NCBI GenBank assembly: GCA_026874595.1
Contig: CM049307.1
Coordinates: 96,880,330-96,944,329 of the forward strand
Direction: 5' to 3'
From: Sipunculus nudus
Lineage: Eukaryota; Annelida; Sipuncula; Golfingiida; Sipunculidae
DNA: 64,000 bases
The translations under genes and the position numbers were made by a program. A model generated the notes under the pieces. That model was not told where the DNA came from. It did not search any database and saw nothing but the letters and a program-made list of their open reading frames with translations. Shown in pieces: positions 24,801 through 34,529 of this stretch. Position 1 is the stretch's first letter; every line of letters begins with the position of its first letter.

Positions 24801-27800
24801 CTACTGGACCGATTTTCCCGAAACTTTGCGACAATTATCGTGTCACATGTGAACTGGTGCCTAACCAATTGGCGTTGACCTTTGACCTTTCCTCTCTCCA
24901 GTGCATCCATCTGAGCGTCTGTTTTGACACATTACCCCACATAACTTCGGACTCGCTTGACCAATCAGGGAAAAAATTGTACAAATGTAGCCCTTGGATA
25001 GCTTTATAACAACACACAAAAAAAAAAAAATGGTGGCGCCACCTGCAACCATTTTTGCACAGCGTCCATCTGTTCATCTGCCTTGGGTTAAAATCAATCA
25101 TATCTCTGCCGTGGTTTGACTAATTCACCTGAAATTCGGCATGCGTATACATCCTGGATAGCTTTCTTGATTTTATGACAGGTGGCGCAACCTACATTCA
25201 CGTTCACGCTGCAGACATCCATGCTTATATCTCCGGACAGGTTTGACGTATCTTCCTGAAATTTGCATGTTAAGATCTCACATAGCTCTTTATCATATAA
25301 AAAGCTGGTGGTGCCACCTGCGACCATTTTTGCATAGCGTTCCTCTGTTAGTTTGAATTGGGTTAAAATCACTCATATCTCGGCAGTGGTTTGACTAATA
25401 CACCTGAAATTTGGCATGCTTATACATCCTAGATAGCTTTCTTGATTTTATGACAGGTGGCACCACCTGCATTCACGTTCATGCTGCAGATATCCATGCT
25501 ATTATCTCCAGACTGGTTTGACCTATCTTCCTGAAGTTTTGCATGTGTTTGGATCTCACATAGCTCTTTATCATACACAAAACTGGTGGCGCCACCTGCA
25601 ACAATTTCTGCACAGCGCCCATCTGTTTGTCTGCTGTGGGATAAAATCACTCATATTTCGGCAGTGGTTTGACTTTTCCACCTGAAATTTTGCATGTGTA
25701 TACATCTTGGATAGTTTCTCGTTCAAATTACAGGTGGCGCCACCTACAATCATGTTAACGTGGCAGACATCCATGCTAATATGTAACGCATCTAACTCTA
25801 TTACCCCTTGCCACTCAATCCATGCCTCACTTCACCCGTCCTACTCTGATTTTGGCGGATACACGTAGTCGCAAGGCGACTACCCGTATCCTTGTTTCAT
25901 AGATTGATTCCATCTTTAAAATCGAATCTTTCACGTGGTTTATTGAAATAATATATCATGATTTAAAAATATAACAACTTCCCATTTATTTAAATCATCG
26001 AGGTAATAATATGAACAGTGTAGGGGTTACCTGGAATTAGGTTCACACTACCCCCGGGGGTAATCGATTTCAGTTTATGGGGGAGTGGGGGCACCTGCAA
26101 GTCTTTACATTTGAGTTTGCGTGTCGCATAGGTGTCTTAGCTGCTTCTGTTTGTATAAGGTCTACTGAAACTCCAGGTACACTTATATTTATATGTGGGA
26201 GGGTGGCCCATCCCCCACCCCCCCTTTCAAAGGCCCTGTAGCCACCCGTCCTGGAAGCCACCTTCCTATAGCTTATGTCGGCAGTCATTATCAAATGTTT
26301 TATGTTATCAATGAATCTACAAATGGCAAACGAAAAACGGTTTGTTATTATAGCATTGATATTTAATAGAAAAAATGGCAAGTCCCGTGGTACAAATTTA
26401 TCTTTTTTTCTACTTGTTTTTTAACATATCCATTGTGTTAAGAAAATGTCTGTGTTATATTTCAGGAGATGGAGAGGGGAGTATTTGATGATATAGTTGG
26501 AAACAGAATAGCTACAGTTCTCTGTTATGTAAGTATTACGTAAAAAAACCCAGGATTTATAAAACTATTGATATTTTTTCCTTAATATTCCTGCGTTTGT
26601 TGGCATCATGCATTTCGTTCTATACTAATTTGGTAATTGTTTTGAAATACATTTTTCTCCTGATGTCCCTTAATATATCTTTAAATAGCGCTATCTATTT
26701 CTTCCGGACATCTGTCAATGTGCGGTCCATGCGTTTCTTCGTACATTTGTTTTATAATATATAAATTTTTGTTACATATATTTGTAGCTGTACATACTGT
26801 GTAAACGGCTTTAATATATTTCTGGCCATTCGTCATTCGGGCTTTCGATATACTGATACTTTTACTCACACACTTTAATTGTAAGTTTTCCGCCATTGAA
26901 AAAAAAACTAAAATGTCTTTCTCCCTATTCAGTGTTATGCCGGGGTTTGTGATTAACTCCTTTTTCTCCTTCCTTAACTTTCTCTGTTGCGTACTTCCAT
27001 TTATTATTCATGTGGCATATTTGAGTCTTTTTTAAGTAATAATTTCGAGACGTGTATGGAACGTTTCAACATTTATCCTTGCATTATTTTCCAGTTCATT
27101 CTCCGGTTAGTTGTCACTTTATTCCTTTATTATATTTCATATTGTGTGGCCTAGATATTTTATGTCTCTCAAATCATTTAATCTCGCTCTCAAGCATTTC
27201 TTCAAATGGATTATAGTTTCAATAAAACATTTATTTATGCTGTTACCTCCTTTAATACATCAAAAACATATATCTCTTTCATTCTAAAGATGTAATATTT
27301 TCCATTGTCATGGGCTGCCTTCGGGCCAGCTTCCAGGTTTTTTTTGTCCACGACCGTTGACCTCTCTTTGATTGATTATTATTTCTCACACTCTTTCTTG
27401 TGGTACAGTGCAGTGCGTGCAGTAATCATGTGTATAATAATATATCATCGGTGTTCTGACATGGCGGATAGTGGGACTATAAAGACGCTTTTATTGAGAT
27501 ATAATGCCATTTTTACCTTCAGGTATGAACTACCAGGTACTGTAGGAATGAAATTCAATTTATATCCCGATATGAAGGAGGCCTTTTGTACAGCGCATTC
27601 CGTTTGGTCATTAAAAGATGTAGATATAATGATTCATGTCACTGGCATGACGTAAGAGGAGTACTCTTTTTGTAATTGTTTTGGTAGAGTCGTTAGGAAC
27701 CAGTGACCATTCAAAGCATTGACACATTGATTCGAATTTAGCAAGGCCTAGGTACCAGAGTCAGCCTCTGGTACTGACACGGACACGGCCTGGGACACTC

Positions 27801-30398
27801 AGTGTCAGCCTCTGGTACTGACAAGGGCACGGCCTGGGGCACTCAGTGTCAGCCTCTGGTACTGACAAGGGCACGGCCTGGGGCACTCATTGTCAGCCTC
27901 TGGTACTGACACGGGCACGGCCTGGGGCACTCAGTGTCAGCCTCTGGTACTGACACGGGCACGGCCTGGGGCACTCAGTGTCAGCCTCTGATACTGACAC
28001 GGGCACGGCCTGGGGCACTCATTGTCAGCCTTTGGTACGGGCACGGCCTGGGGCACTCAGTGTCAGCCTCTGGTACTGACAAGGGCACGGCCTGGGGCTC
28101 ATTGTCAGCCTCTGGTACTGACACGGGCACGGCCTGGGGCACTCAGTGTCAGCCTTTGGTACGGGCACGGCCTGGGGCACTCAGTGCCAGCCTCTGGTAC
28201 TGACAAGGGCACGGCCTGGGGCACTCAGTGTCAGCCTCTGGTACTGACAAGGGCACGGCCTGGGGCACTCAGTGTCAGCCTCTGGTACTGACAAGGGCAC
28301 GGCCTGGGGCACTCATTGTCAGCCTCTGGTACTGACACGGGCACGGCCTGGGGCACTCAGTGTCAGCCTTTGGTACGGGCACGGCCTGGGGCACTCAGTG
28401 CCAGCCTTTGGTTCTGACACAGGCACGGCCTAGGGCACTCAGTGTCAGCCTCTGGTACTGGCACGGCCTGGGGCACTCAGTGTCAGCCTCTGGTTCTGAC
28501 ACAGGCACGGCCTAGGGCACTCATTTCAGCCTCTGATACAGACACGGGCACGGCCTGGGGCACTCAGTGTCAGCCTTTGGTACTGACACGGGCACGGCCT
28601 GGGACACTCAGTGTCAGCCTCTGGTACTGACACGGCCACGGCCTGGGGCACTCAGTGTCAGCCTTTGGTACTGACACGGCCACGGCCTGGGGCACTCAGT
28701 GTTAGCCTCTGTCAGACTCAATAAAGGCTCCTTTCTCTGACATCATACCTGTCAACATGCTTAACTGGTTTTGTCCATCGGCCAAAGCTATCTGCTGAGA
28801 AAATGAGCATAAATATTAGCTCAAAACATAGTGATAATTCCTGCATGATAAACTCGGTTTATAAATGTTGTTCTGAAGATTAAGCTTAGTTCACCTGATG
28901 TATTACTGCAATTTTCTGACATGGTGAAGATCTATAAAATGCATATTTAACCTTTATATTTATTTTAATTTTTTCTTGTATATTTAAATTTAACTTTAAA
29001 CATTAGATTTTTTAAGGTTTTATATAGTTTGTAAAATCAACATAATGTATTTCAGATGACAGACGTCAAATCCGGCGGATCGACGGTGTTTCCGCATCTC
29101 GGGGTGAAAGTAAAACCGATAAGAGTAAGTGATTACATGTCAGTTTATGGGGAAATGGGATAGTTAATCTTGAAATGCCTGATGATTGGCGTAAAGCAGG
29201 CAAAATTCACGTAGTTGCGTATGTTTAAGAAATAAATATTATAATATATGTGGTGACCAGGGATCGATTTAGCGATTGATACCGAAAATAGAGCCAGATT
29301 TCGAATCATTAAGCTTCCAATACAACTCCAGATTGCCGCAGTACAGCTTATATATAAAAAAAAATTTCTGTACTCTGTGGGATTTGGTACCCGTCCCAAT
29401 AATCCCCCCTCTGTACACCCCACCCTTGCCCATTTCTAAAATCCTGACACCGTCCTTGATGACAATCTCAAATTGACTTGCATGTCATCGCTGTAAGTGA
29501 ATTATAAAGGGAATAAACGGAGATAAATGTGTTTTTTATGCAGTCGGGATTCTGCTGACTGGTAAACAGATGAAAATATGTTTTCGATAGAGCAGATACA
29601 CTTCTCATCTGAGACAGACCTTTGAAGCACGCATGAACACCTGATTTATATAGCTCACCCGGTTATTTGATTTTCTTTGCTTCAGGGTTCGTGTGCGTTT
29701 TGGTACAATTTGAAGGAAAATGGCGTCGGAGACGAGGACACGTTACACGCCGCGTGTCCTGTCCTGGCTGGGACAAAATGGGGTTCGTTTTCTTTCAGAT
29801 ATTAACCTCCAAATCATATATTGTGTTATTTTTTTTTTTTTTATTTTAAAGACAATATTGCAATATAGGGTCAGGTAAAGTGACCATTTTATCCAAAATT
29901 AATTCTAGACTGTTCACGGTGACCGTTCTGGAATGCTAATAAATGTGAACTTATAATTTCCTATAGGTTCATAGCGAAAGAAATTCCATCAAATCAGTTT
30001 GTGGCAAGCGATATGGTTATCCAATCAGCGTTCTGTCTCTCCTCTCTGGGTCAGTTGTAATCCGCCCTGTCACAGTATCCATTCCTATTTGAATGAAAAA
30101 TTTAAACTACATTAATCCTACCACTTTAAACTTCAGTACTTTACATTGAAAATTGGCAATTTAAATAAATTTGCCTTTATTTTCAAAGGCATGCATTTTT
30201 TGTTTTATTTATTATTTTTAAATATTTGATTATATTCTGTATTCATATATATATGTTATTAGACTTCCATTTCAGAATCAACTAATTTTGGATTTTTAAT
30301 ATCAAGTGGCCTCTGTTTGTTTTACAGTGTGCAACAAATGGTTCCACGAACGAGGGCAGGAGTTCCTTAGACCATGCGGCCTTAATCCAGATCATTGA
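9007..30398 (+). CDS. P4HA: Collagen prolyl 4-hydroxylase alpha subunit, gene 1 (5' incomplete)
   Basis: Catalytic alpha subunit of the ER-lumen collagen prolyl 4-hydroxylase, which in animals assembles with protein disulfide isomerase and uses Fe(II), 2-oxoglutarate, O2 and ascorbate to hydroxylate prolines in X-Pro-Gly repeats. Twelve exons (about 444 codons) join with consistent phase: 9007-9158, 9456-9620, 11507-11667, 16111-16162, 16770-16948, 17578-17748, 23232-23331, 23928-23981, 26466-26528, 29056-29124, 29686-29782, 30328-30398. Order is N-terminal dimerisation segment, TPR-like peptide-binding domain, then the double-stranded beta-helix dioxygenase. Iron ligands are His and Asp in HYEPHCDF and His in LHAACPV; the 2-oxoglutarate-binding Lys follows the second His by ten residues (TKW). 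The C-terminus is FHERGQEFLRPC. The signal peptide exon and one small exon of length 3n+2 between 17748 and 23232 were not found. The reading frame is otherwise intact, so the gene looks functional. Confidence 0.94.
9456..9620 (+). CDS. P4HA: P4HA gene 1 exon E2
   Basis: Acceptor ttttccccag and donor gtaggt. It joins E1 in phase to give EFNKAWNRK and encodes FLPDEKDLQGAGMALLRLQD, matching the family FPNDEDQVGAAKALLRLQDTY block just before the peptide-binding domain. The last bases TCCATAATGTTATCAA and the donor are the source unit of the tandem array that follows. Reading through the donor meets a stop at 9638-9640. Confidence 0.93.
9602..10365 (+). repeat. 55-bp minisatellite built from the E2 3' end and its splice donor
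   Basis: About fourteen copies, counting the real junction, start near 9609, 9663, 9718, 9773, 9828, 9883, 9938, 9993, 10048, 10100, 10155, 10210, 10263 and 10318. Each repeats GAGTCCATAATGTTATCGA followed by GTAAGTACATGTTATTATAA and an AGTAAATCTGTA linker. The first 18 bases correspond to coding sequence at the end of E2, the rest to the start of the intron. Most copies hold GTAAGT, GTGAGT or GTAAGG at the donor position, several closer to donor consensus than the real gtaggt. One copy (10048) has GTTAGG. Confidence 0.97.
10705..11038 (-). repeat. 23-bp minisatellite in intron E2-E3
   Basis: About fourteen head-to-tail copies of the unit GTGCGTAGTCC plus TGTGTAGTCCGC, itself made of two related half units. 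The unit has no stop codon in two minus-strand frames and is not a multiple of three, so both frames give the same cyclic peptide and open frames of 151 and 127 codons. There is no start context, splice logic or homology for a protein, and the array lies inside an intron of a plus-strand gene. Confidence 0.95.
11507..11667 (+). CDS. P4HA: P4HA gene 1 exon E3: first half of peptide-substrate-binding domain
   Basis: Acceptor atttttttag region ends at 11506; donor gtaggt. Joining to E2 restores a Thr codon, giving MLSTDDSYHLGKIAY. The exon encodes the first TPR-like helices: YHLGKIAYIKQDF, then CVMWMQQALDTL, then DILDYLSFATFK. It aligns with the family sequence FELGKVAYTEADYYHTELWM, the aromatic groove that binds proline-rich peptide. 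It is the only exon whose upstream and downstream introns both contain junction-derived arrays. Its length of 161 bp means skipping would shift the frame. Confidence 0.95.
12809..12856. repeat. (AT)n microsatellite
   Basis: About 24 AT dinucleotides in intron E3-E4. Confidence 0.95.
13945..16126 (+). repeat. 41-43-bp minisatellite built from the E4 splice acceptor and E4 5' end
   Basis: Roughly fifty copies run directly into the real E4 acceptor. A typical unit is CTAGGTAATGTCCGCCA, then TTCTATCTATG, then a pyrimidine tract and CTACAG. The bases TTTCTCTACAG plus CTAGGTAATGTACGCC are identical to the true acceptor and the first 16 bases of E4. Variant units carry ACATTTAG followed by GTATTGTACGCC. 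Multi-unit blocks recur (for example near 14520, 15070, 15240 and 15660), showing higher-order duplication. Each unit thus has a pyrimidine tract, an AG acceptor and, four bases on, a GTAATG donor-like site. Confidence 0.97.
16111..16162 (+). CDS. P4HA: P4HA gene 1 exon E4 (52 bp)
   Basis: Acceptor tttctctacag and donor gtacgt. It continues E3 in phase 0 as FK-LGNVRRALNLTNEWLKI, the second TPR-like helix pair (family YQQGDLDKALLLTKKLLEL). The acceptor at 16110 is chosen because the next AG, four bases on, would give a stop after six codons. Use of any upstream array acceptor would give a stop (TAG at the following CTAG) within about fifteen codons. Confidence 0.93.
16770..16948 (+). CDS. P4HA: P4HA gene 1 exon E5: end of peptide-binding domain and linker
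   Basis: Acceptor cgtttttag and donor gtgagt. The split codon with E4 gives Glu, then PNHARAIANAKNYYDML, matching the family DPEHQRANGNLKYFEYIM. A variable linker (PPTPTPGESPDEQY) follows, then YADYAKLCRGE, the conserved cysteine block (family YEMLCRGE) leading into the catalytic domain. It ends in phase 0. Confidence 0.95.
17222..17300 (+). repeat. GA/GGGA-rich simple repeat
   Basis: Purine-rich imperfect (GA)n tract with GGGA interruptions in intron E5-E6. Confidence 0.9.
17578..17748 (+). CDS. P4HA: P4HA gene 1 exon E6: start of catalytic region
   Basis: Acceptor atgttgttgcag and donor gtgagt; 57 codons, phase 0 at both ends. It encodes LKCRLRQDHPIFKIRPLREE, then TLYLRPHIRVYHDVISAGEI and AKVQELSMPL. 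It aligns with the family LFCRYHDGNRNPKF and RFHDIISDAEIEIVKDLA blocks. The next family segment (roughly 20-25 residues, RATV-type) should follow in another exon, which was not located. Confidence 0.94.
20575..21060 (-). pseudogene. LINE retrotransposon relic (C-terminal end of reverse transcriptase ORF)
   Basis: On the minus strand the translation reads KLHKFGITDNSKCRLCNLE then, after a frameshift, IFNCDIVKRFWQDV and later IILGKP and FIHGKAYIYKTKESF. The Cys-rich block followed by a F-N-C-x-x-V-x-x-F-W motif and a terminal basic helix is the C-terminal tail of CR1/L2-type non-LTR reverse transcriptases, as I recall that family. The frameshift near 20860 shows it is decayed. It sits antisense in the E6-E7 intron of gene 1. 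Upstream RT motifs were not recognised. Confidence 0.75.
23232..23331 (+). CDS. P4HA: P4HA gene 1 exon E7
   Basis: Acceptor ctccccttgtag and donor gtacgg. It is 100 bp, opening with the third base of a split codon, and encodes AWLEDDIDPLIRRISVKTGA then LSGLSLQTVELMQ. It aligns with the family AWLSGYENPVVSRINMRIQD and STAEELQ segment. Length and phase are the same as the duplicated exon pair of gene 2. No second copy was seen within gene 1. Confidence 0.95.
23705..23857 (+). mobile_element. G-run MITE family, copy 2 (degenerate)
   Basis: The right end CCTGGATCCGCCCCTGA is inverted relative to the left end of copy 3 (CCAGCGGATCCAGGTGGGG). Internal sequence matches copy 3: CACCACAACCTTTTATAAAG here against CACTACAACCTTTCTTAGAG there, both followed by a TTTCAAAC or CTTCAAAC segment. 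It lies about 70 bp upstream of exon E8. Confidence 0.6.
23928..23981 (+). CDS. P4HA: P4HA gene 1 exon E8: first two iron ligands
   Basis: Acceptor ctctcttcag and donor gtaagt; 18 codons encoding VLNYGIGGHYEPHCDFAK. The His and Asp of the HxD iron-binding motif are in PHCD (family PHFD). It has the same size and phase as the gene 2 exon at 55480-55533. Confidence 0.97.
24705..25890 (+). mobile_element. R1: about 1.19-kb non-autonomous element with hairpin ends and GGTGGCGCCACC boxes
   Basis: The left end begins GTATCCGCCAAAACT and folds back on AGTTTTGCGGAT. The right end has TTTTGGCGGATAC, inverted relative to the left end, followed by a hairpin with arms GTAGTCGC and GCGACTAC, closed by GGATAC and GTATCC. 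Inside, the palindrome GGTGGCGCCACC or close variants occurs near 25031, 25181, 25308, 25455, 25584 and 25733, at alternating spacings of about 128 and 149 bp. The element has no credible protein: the antisense open frames are translations of this repeated unit. It lies in intron E8-E9 of gene 1. An inverted copy is at 50244-51434. Confidence 0.85.
26466..26528 (+). CDS. P4HA: P4HA gene 1 exon E9
   Basis: Acceptor atatttcag and donor gtaagt; 21 codons encoding EMERGVFDDIVGNRIATVLC and a final Tyr. It matches the family GNRIATWLFYMSD strand, with Cys in place of the usual Phe before Tyr. Same size and phase as the gene 2 exon at 54886-54948. Confidence 0.95.
27761..28711 (+). repeat. 44-bp GC-rich minisatellite in intron E9-E10
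   Basis: About 21 copies of a unit reading CAGTGTCAGCCTCTGGTACT then GACACGGGCACGGCCTGGGG and CACT. Some units are about 6 bp shorter (GGTACGGGCACGG). The array is distinctly more GC-rich than its surroundings. Plus-strand open frames of 62-89 codons here are repeat translations and are not conserved coding sequence. Confidence 0.96.
29056..29124 (+). CDS. P4HA: P4HA gene 1 exon E10
   Basis: Acceptor gtatttcag and donor gtaagt; 23 codons encoding MTDVKSGGSTVFPHLGVKVK then PIR. This is the family MSDVSAGGATVFPEVGASVWP block of the dioxygenase core, with SGGST in place of AGGAT. Same size and phase as the gene 2 exon at 53281-53349. Confidence 0.96.
29686..29782 (+). CDS. P4HA: P4HA gene 1 exon E11: third iron ligand and 2-oxoglutarate lysine
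   Basis: Acceptor tttgcttcag; donor gttcgt, a weak non-consensus GT site forced by phase. It encodes GSCAFWYNLKENGVGDEDTL then HAACPVLAGTKW. The His of HAACPV is the third iron ligand, and the Lys ten residues later binds 2-oxoglutarate. It ends with one base of a split Val codon. Same 97-bp length as the gene 2 exon at 52809-52905. Confidence 0.95.
30328..30398 (+). CDS. P4HA: P4HA gene 1 exon E12: C-terminus and stop
   Basis: Acceptor tgttttacag. The split codon with E11 gives Val, then CNKWFHERGQEFLRPCGLNP and DH, then TGA at 30396-30398. It matches the invariant family C-terminus SNKWLHERGQEFRRPC. No KDEL is present, as expected, because P4HA is retained in the ER through PDI. Confidence 0.97.
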
Positions 30399-31390
30399 TC
30401 CCCGTACTGACGATGTTAACAATATGTATTAGACTAACCCATAATTACATTCCACAAAGAAACAACTAACAAGCGATCATGCAAATGTTGTGTCACTGTC
30501 TGAAAAAAGTGAAACCTGTAGTATTACGTGTCTTTCAGGTGAAAAAAAATGACTTAGATTGAAATAATTATATGGTTACTGTGAATGCCTTTTTGTTCGC
30601 GAGGGTTTCAAATTCGTGATATTCGCGAAGGGAATTATTGGGAATATTTAAACCTTGCGAATATAATGCTTACAACAGAAAAAGGGAGTGGTCATGACGT
30701 ATATCTTTAAGAGAATTATTTTAAATCTAAAAAAATCGTGTACGGATTGATTAAAGGAAATAAAGCCAGAGTTAAAAGGTATACATGTATTTCAACATAT
30801 TAGTTGATGGTGATATAATTACATTTTACAAACAGAATACGTGCTATATAAGGGTTCTTTTCTTGAGCCATGGGTCCTTTATAAAATTATATTTGTCATC
30901 ATTATATGGAGACACATGAATGACGAACTCGCGTGTCAATTGTACCGTCCTTTAGCAGTTTTAACTCTCAATTTCAACTAGTATATAGGGATGTTTCTGT
31001 TATATAACCTTTTTGCGAGCCGTGACTTTTTAAATATATGAAGTTAATACCACAACGAAATTAAGAAAAATAATTAACAATGTTTTCAGTGATAAGGTAT
31101 CTTAACCAGTGAGCTTATTGCTGTAAAAATGGCAACATAAAATGTACCCGCAATGATGAAGAAATTTAAACCTTAACCATAAATGAAAGGTCAGCCGGGC
31201 CGGCTTTTATGATGGTATGTACGTGTTTTGTTTGTGAACGTTGTTATTAGAACGAGATGTATTTTATCGTTACTCAAAAGTTATTTATGTGCCACTGTAT
31301 ATATGTAATATAAATATGTAAATATTTGCATCGGTTTTTTATTATGTATTTAAGAACAAGTTGATATACAGTATTAAATGGAATTTTGAG
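30399..31390 (+). other. Probable 3' UTR of P4HA gene 1
   Basis: AT-rich and non-coding. It contains an AATAAA at 30759-30764 and an ATTAAA near 31373, either of which could set the transcript end. The end is not determined by the sequence. A stretch rich in TTCGCGA-type motifs near 30595-30645 may be a dispersed repeat. Confidence 0.45.
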
Positions 31391-34300
31391 TTTTCCTGTT
31401 TTCTGTATTCGTTCTTTGGCTGAGATATTTGGTTGGAGTTCAGTTTATGTGCTTACTAACTGGTGGGTCTGTCTCCAAACCTGGAGATGGTACGAGTCTA
31501 CAACATAAGTCAAGTGTCAGGGACCTCGCCATCCTTCAATGTCTGCATGAGAGTAAAGCTATGTCGAATTCATAGACTGGAGCTGGCTTTGACGTGGAAA
31601 TGATTAATGTTGTCCCCTCCCCCCCCCCCCCGACAGGATGAAAATTCAAAATTTCTTTGAGAGTTTCTATAAGTTGTATTTGTGACAAAATAGGTCATTA
31701 GATAATTGAGATAATTACATATTATTTAAATCCGGATGAAAGTTAATCCGGATTCAATGTTTTAGAATTGACTCTGAGGTCAGACAGGTGTGTGTCCCCT
31801 GTCATGTTCAATATCCGTTTATATGTAAATGTGAAATTTATTTCATGGACGAATACAACAAGGGGAAAAGATATTCAACCTTAATCGGAACATTCGCGAC
31901 CTCGTGATCTAAATTTGCCTTCTGTTAAAAGGCAATTTCGAAATGTCCAGACGTTTAATGAAGAATATATCCGCTAAATCTTGGATATTAAGACCTATTA
32001 TGGCGGCTTTGTGTTCCCTTTGGATCATTTTGTTTATTCACTTGTACACGTAGCGACCATGAAAACTATTTTTTTTAAGCAAATGGAACTTATGGTAAAC
32101 CGCAGTTATATACATGTATATAGGCCTGATCAGCTCCGTTTGTTTCGTTTACGGCCACTAGGTATTTTTTTTATCAAATATAAAAGTATCGTAACTCTTT
32201 ATGTCTCGTTAATGGTTAAACGCTGCTCTTATGATGTATGAATACCAAGTAACCCGTACCATTGCGGATGAATTTATGATTGAAGGAAAGTAACTTGGAG
32301 GTTATAAAACAATTTGGTTTTTATTATCCGATCCGATACGGGCTTTTAATCTTTACATTATTTACGGTATTAAAGCCCCATTAGGTTAAGTGTCATTTCA
32401 GGTCCGCCAACAGTGAATATTTGCCATAAAAATGCGTGATTATTTAGGTCAAACGACATTTAGTATTTACCATAAAGTTGCTTTTTAAATAAGGTCAGAC
32501 GACATTAAATATGGGAGTTTAAGAGGAACTTGCGATGAAGGTGGTTGGGGGGGGGGGGGATGATTTTCTCTTAGTTTATGCAAGGGTAGGGCAATTTTTT
32601 GCGGCACAATTTACAGTCACATTTCTTATGTTTCTATAACCAGTTAATTTTTGTATGGTGCCTGTCCTCATGTTTGTCTAAATTATTAATTACAGATTAC
32701 ATATTAATTTACCACATGTAAACATACATGAATTCAGTCTCGTGTATATAATTACAACTTCTGATGAGATATCTGTGTTTGGGTACACGATATTTGTATT
32801 CTATTGTTACTCAGTGAAAAGGGTCTAATTTAAGTGATTTTTGCCCTAGGCAATTAAAATGTATTTTGTACATAAACTGTAACTGGCGAAAGAGTTCAAA
32901 CTGTTAATTTTGTTTGTCCCTGCAGACTTTATTTTCGATCCTACCCCCGGTTAGTGTTCTTTTTGAAGACATCACGTCCGCCATCACCAATCTGTGGACA
33001 TTACAACGCTGATTCAGACCGGAACTTTAACACGTACGCTGCAGTACCCGCTGAATACAGCACATTACACGGTATCAAAGGACACGCGGCCTGAACACAA
33101 TATAACCTTTGACAAGCGAAATAATAGGCTTGCTTGAAAGCACTGGCTCATTTAGATCGTAATTTATCTAGAATCACGGTGATTAGACACGTTACGCAAT
33201 GTTTATGAGTGTAGCCCTTTAATTCCTGCGCTGCAAAATACCATACAGATAGCGCATGGTTCATTTACTTGTTCACGGTAATAACTGTTGCTATGCATGG
33301 GACATACCTCACAATTAATTCCTAGATGTTTTCTAAAATATCGGAAACGGAGGAGGTCATGTTTTCACTCGTGTTTGTTTATCAGGCTCTCATATATATT
33401 CGCTTACTCTCAAGTGTAAACATCCTCATTTTGGTATATACATATCACTGATACAAGATGGTTGTGCTGACTGTTCAAGGGACAAATTCAGAGGCAATAT
33501 TATGTCTATTCTTTCAAACAATCGGTTCAGTTTTGCTTTGTAAAAAAAGTTTCCCAGCAAACCATACCAGCACGTACACACTTTCAGTATCTCGCATATG
33601 GCTGTGTAACACCTTGCTATGACTCTGCGTGTTGATAAACGCAGCCAACGTGTGTGTTTACCATAACAAGGCCATTGACTGGAGATCCGATTGTGAGCCG
33701 CAACATGCGATGTTTCAGCAAGCTGGAACATGCATTACATTTTTTAGGCCAAATCAGTCACAGCATCTACTGATTGACACGTCTTGTGGTCTTGTGGCCG
33801 GGGTGATGCACGCGCTGTTGACACCTGTGATCGCGCCCGGTCCACTTTAAACACTCGTTTACAGGAGTGAGCAAACGGTTTCAGGGCAATATTCTGACAG
33901 GTACAAATGTATTTCAAAGGGAAAAAGCTATTTTTCGTGTTAATTCAACATGCTTTATAGGTGATTTGTCCTCTTTAATGACATCAAAGACATCATATTT
34001 CTTCCTCTCTTATAATTACATTATTAAAAAATAATTGGTGGATTACAATGAAATTCAGCGGAAATTTAAGGAGAGTAGTGCATTATGGGTGAGGAAAAGT
34101 TTATTTGTATTCAGATTGTGGGTATCAGGTCATTGTGTCTATTTATTTATCTCTCCAAATATTAATGCTAAAATGCCATCAGTGCTGACATCTGGTGGAG
34201 AAATCTGCTATCATGAGAAAGGAATAAAACTTGAGGATAGGGAATCAAGGTATCAAAACTGTCCTAGGAGCGCGTGAATGCATTATCTCATTAAAATTTC

Positions 34301-34500
34301 TAACCTACTGATGTTTGGCCCTTTAATACTATATTGCATATTATGAAAACTTGTAGCTATATGCTATTAGTTTGTGAAAAGTTAGTTTTCAAATGAGTTT
34401 AAATGATCTACATTTGAAAGCATTCATAAAAATTTCAGGTATCCAATATTCCAATATCATGTATTCCACTAAAAATATTTATACCACCATGGCTGTATAA
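31391..34500. other. Intergenic, no gene seen
   Basis: No family motif or spliceable coding segment was recognised. It contains a run of 13 C at 31619-31631 and 13 G at 32547-32559. Open frames here are short and unrelated to one another. Confidence 0.55.
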
Positions 34501-34529
34501 ATGAAAGTATAGCTACGAACATTACAACT

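Noticed and set aside
24835-25774. Several antisense open frames with recurring GGAT and CRWRH peptides
   Set aside because: They are translations of the repeated R1 unit, interrupted in every unit, and the same peptides reappear in R2 and R4.
27934-28630. Plus-strand open frames of 62-89 codons rich in GTAWGTQCQPL-type repeats
   Set aside because: Translation of the 44-bp minisatellite. Unit length variants shift the frame, and there is no conserved reading frame.
29967-30059. Alternative terminal exon of gene 1 after ctatag (FIAKEIPSNQF to LGQL, stop)
   Set aside because: Joining to the preceding exon in its actual phase gives an immediate TAG. The frame that is open does not fit any available donor.
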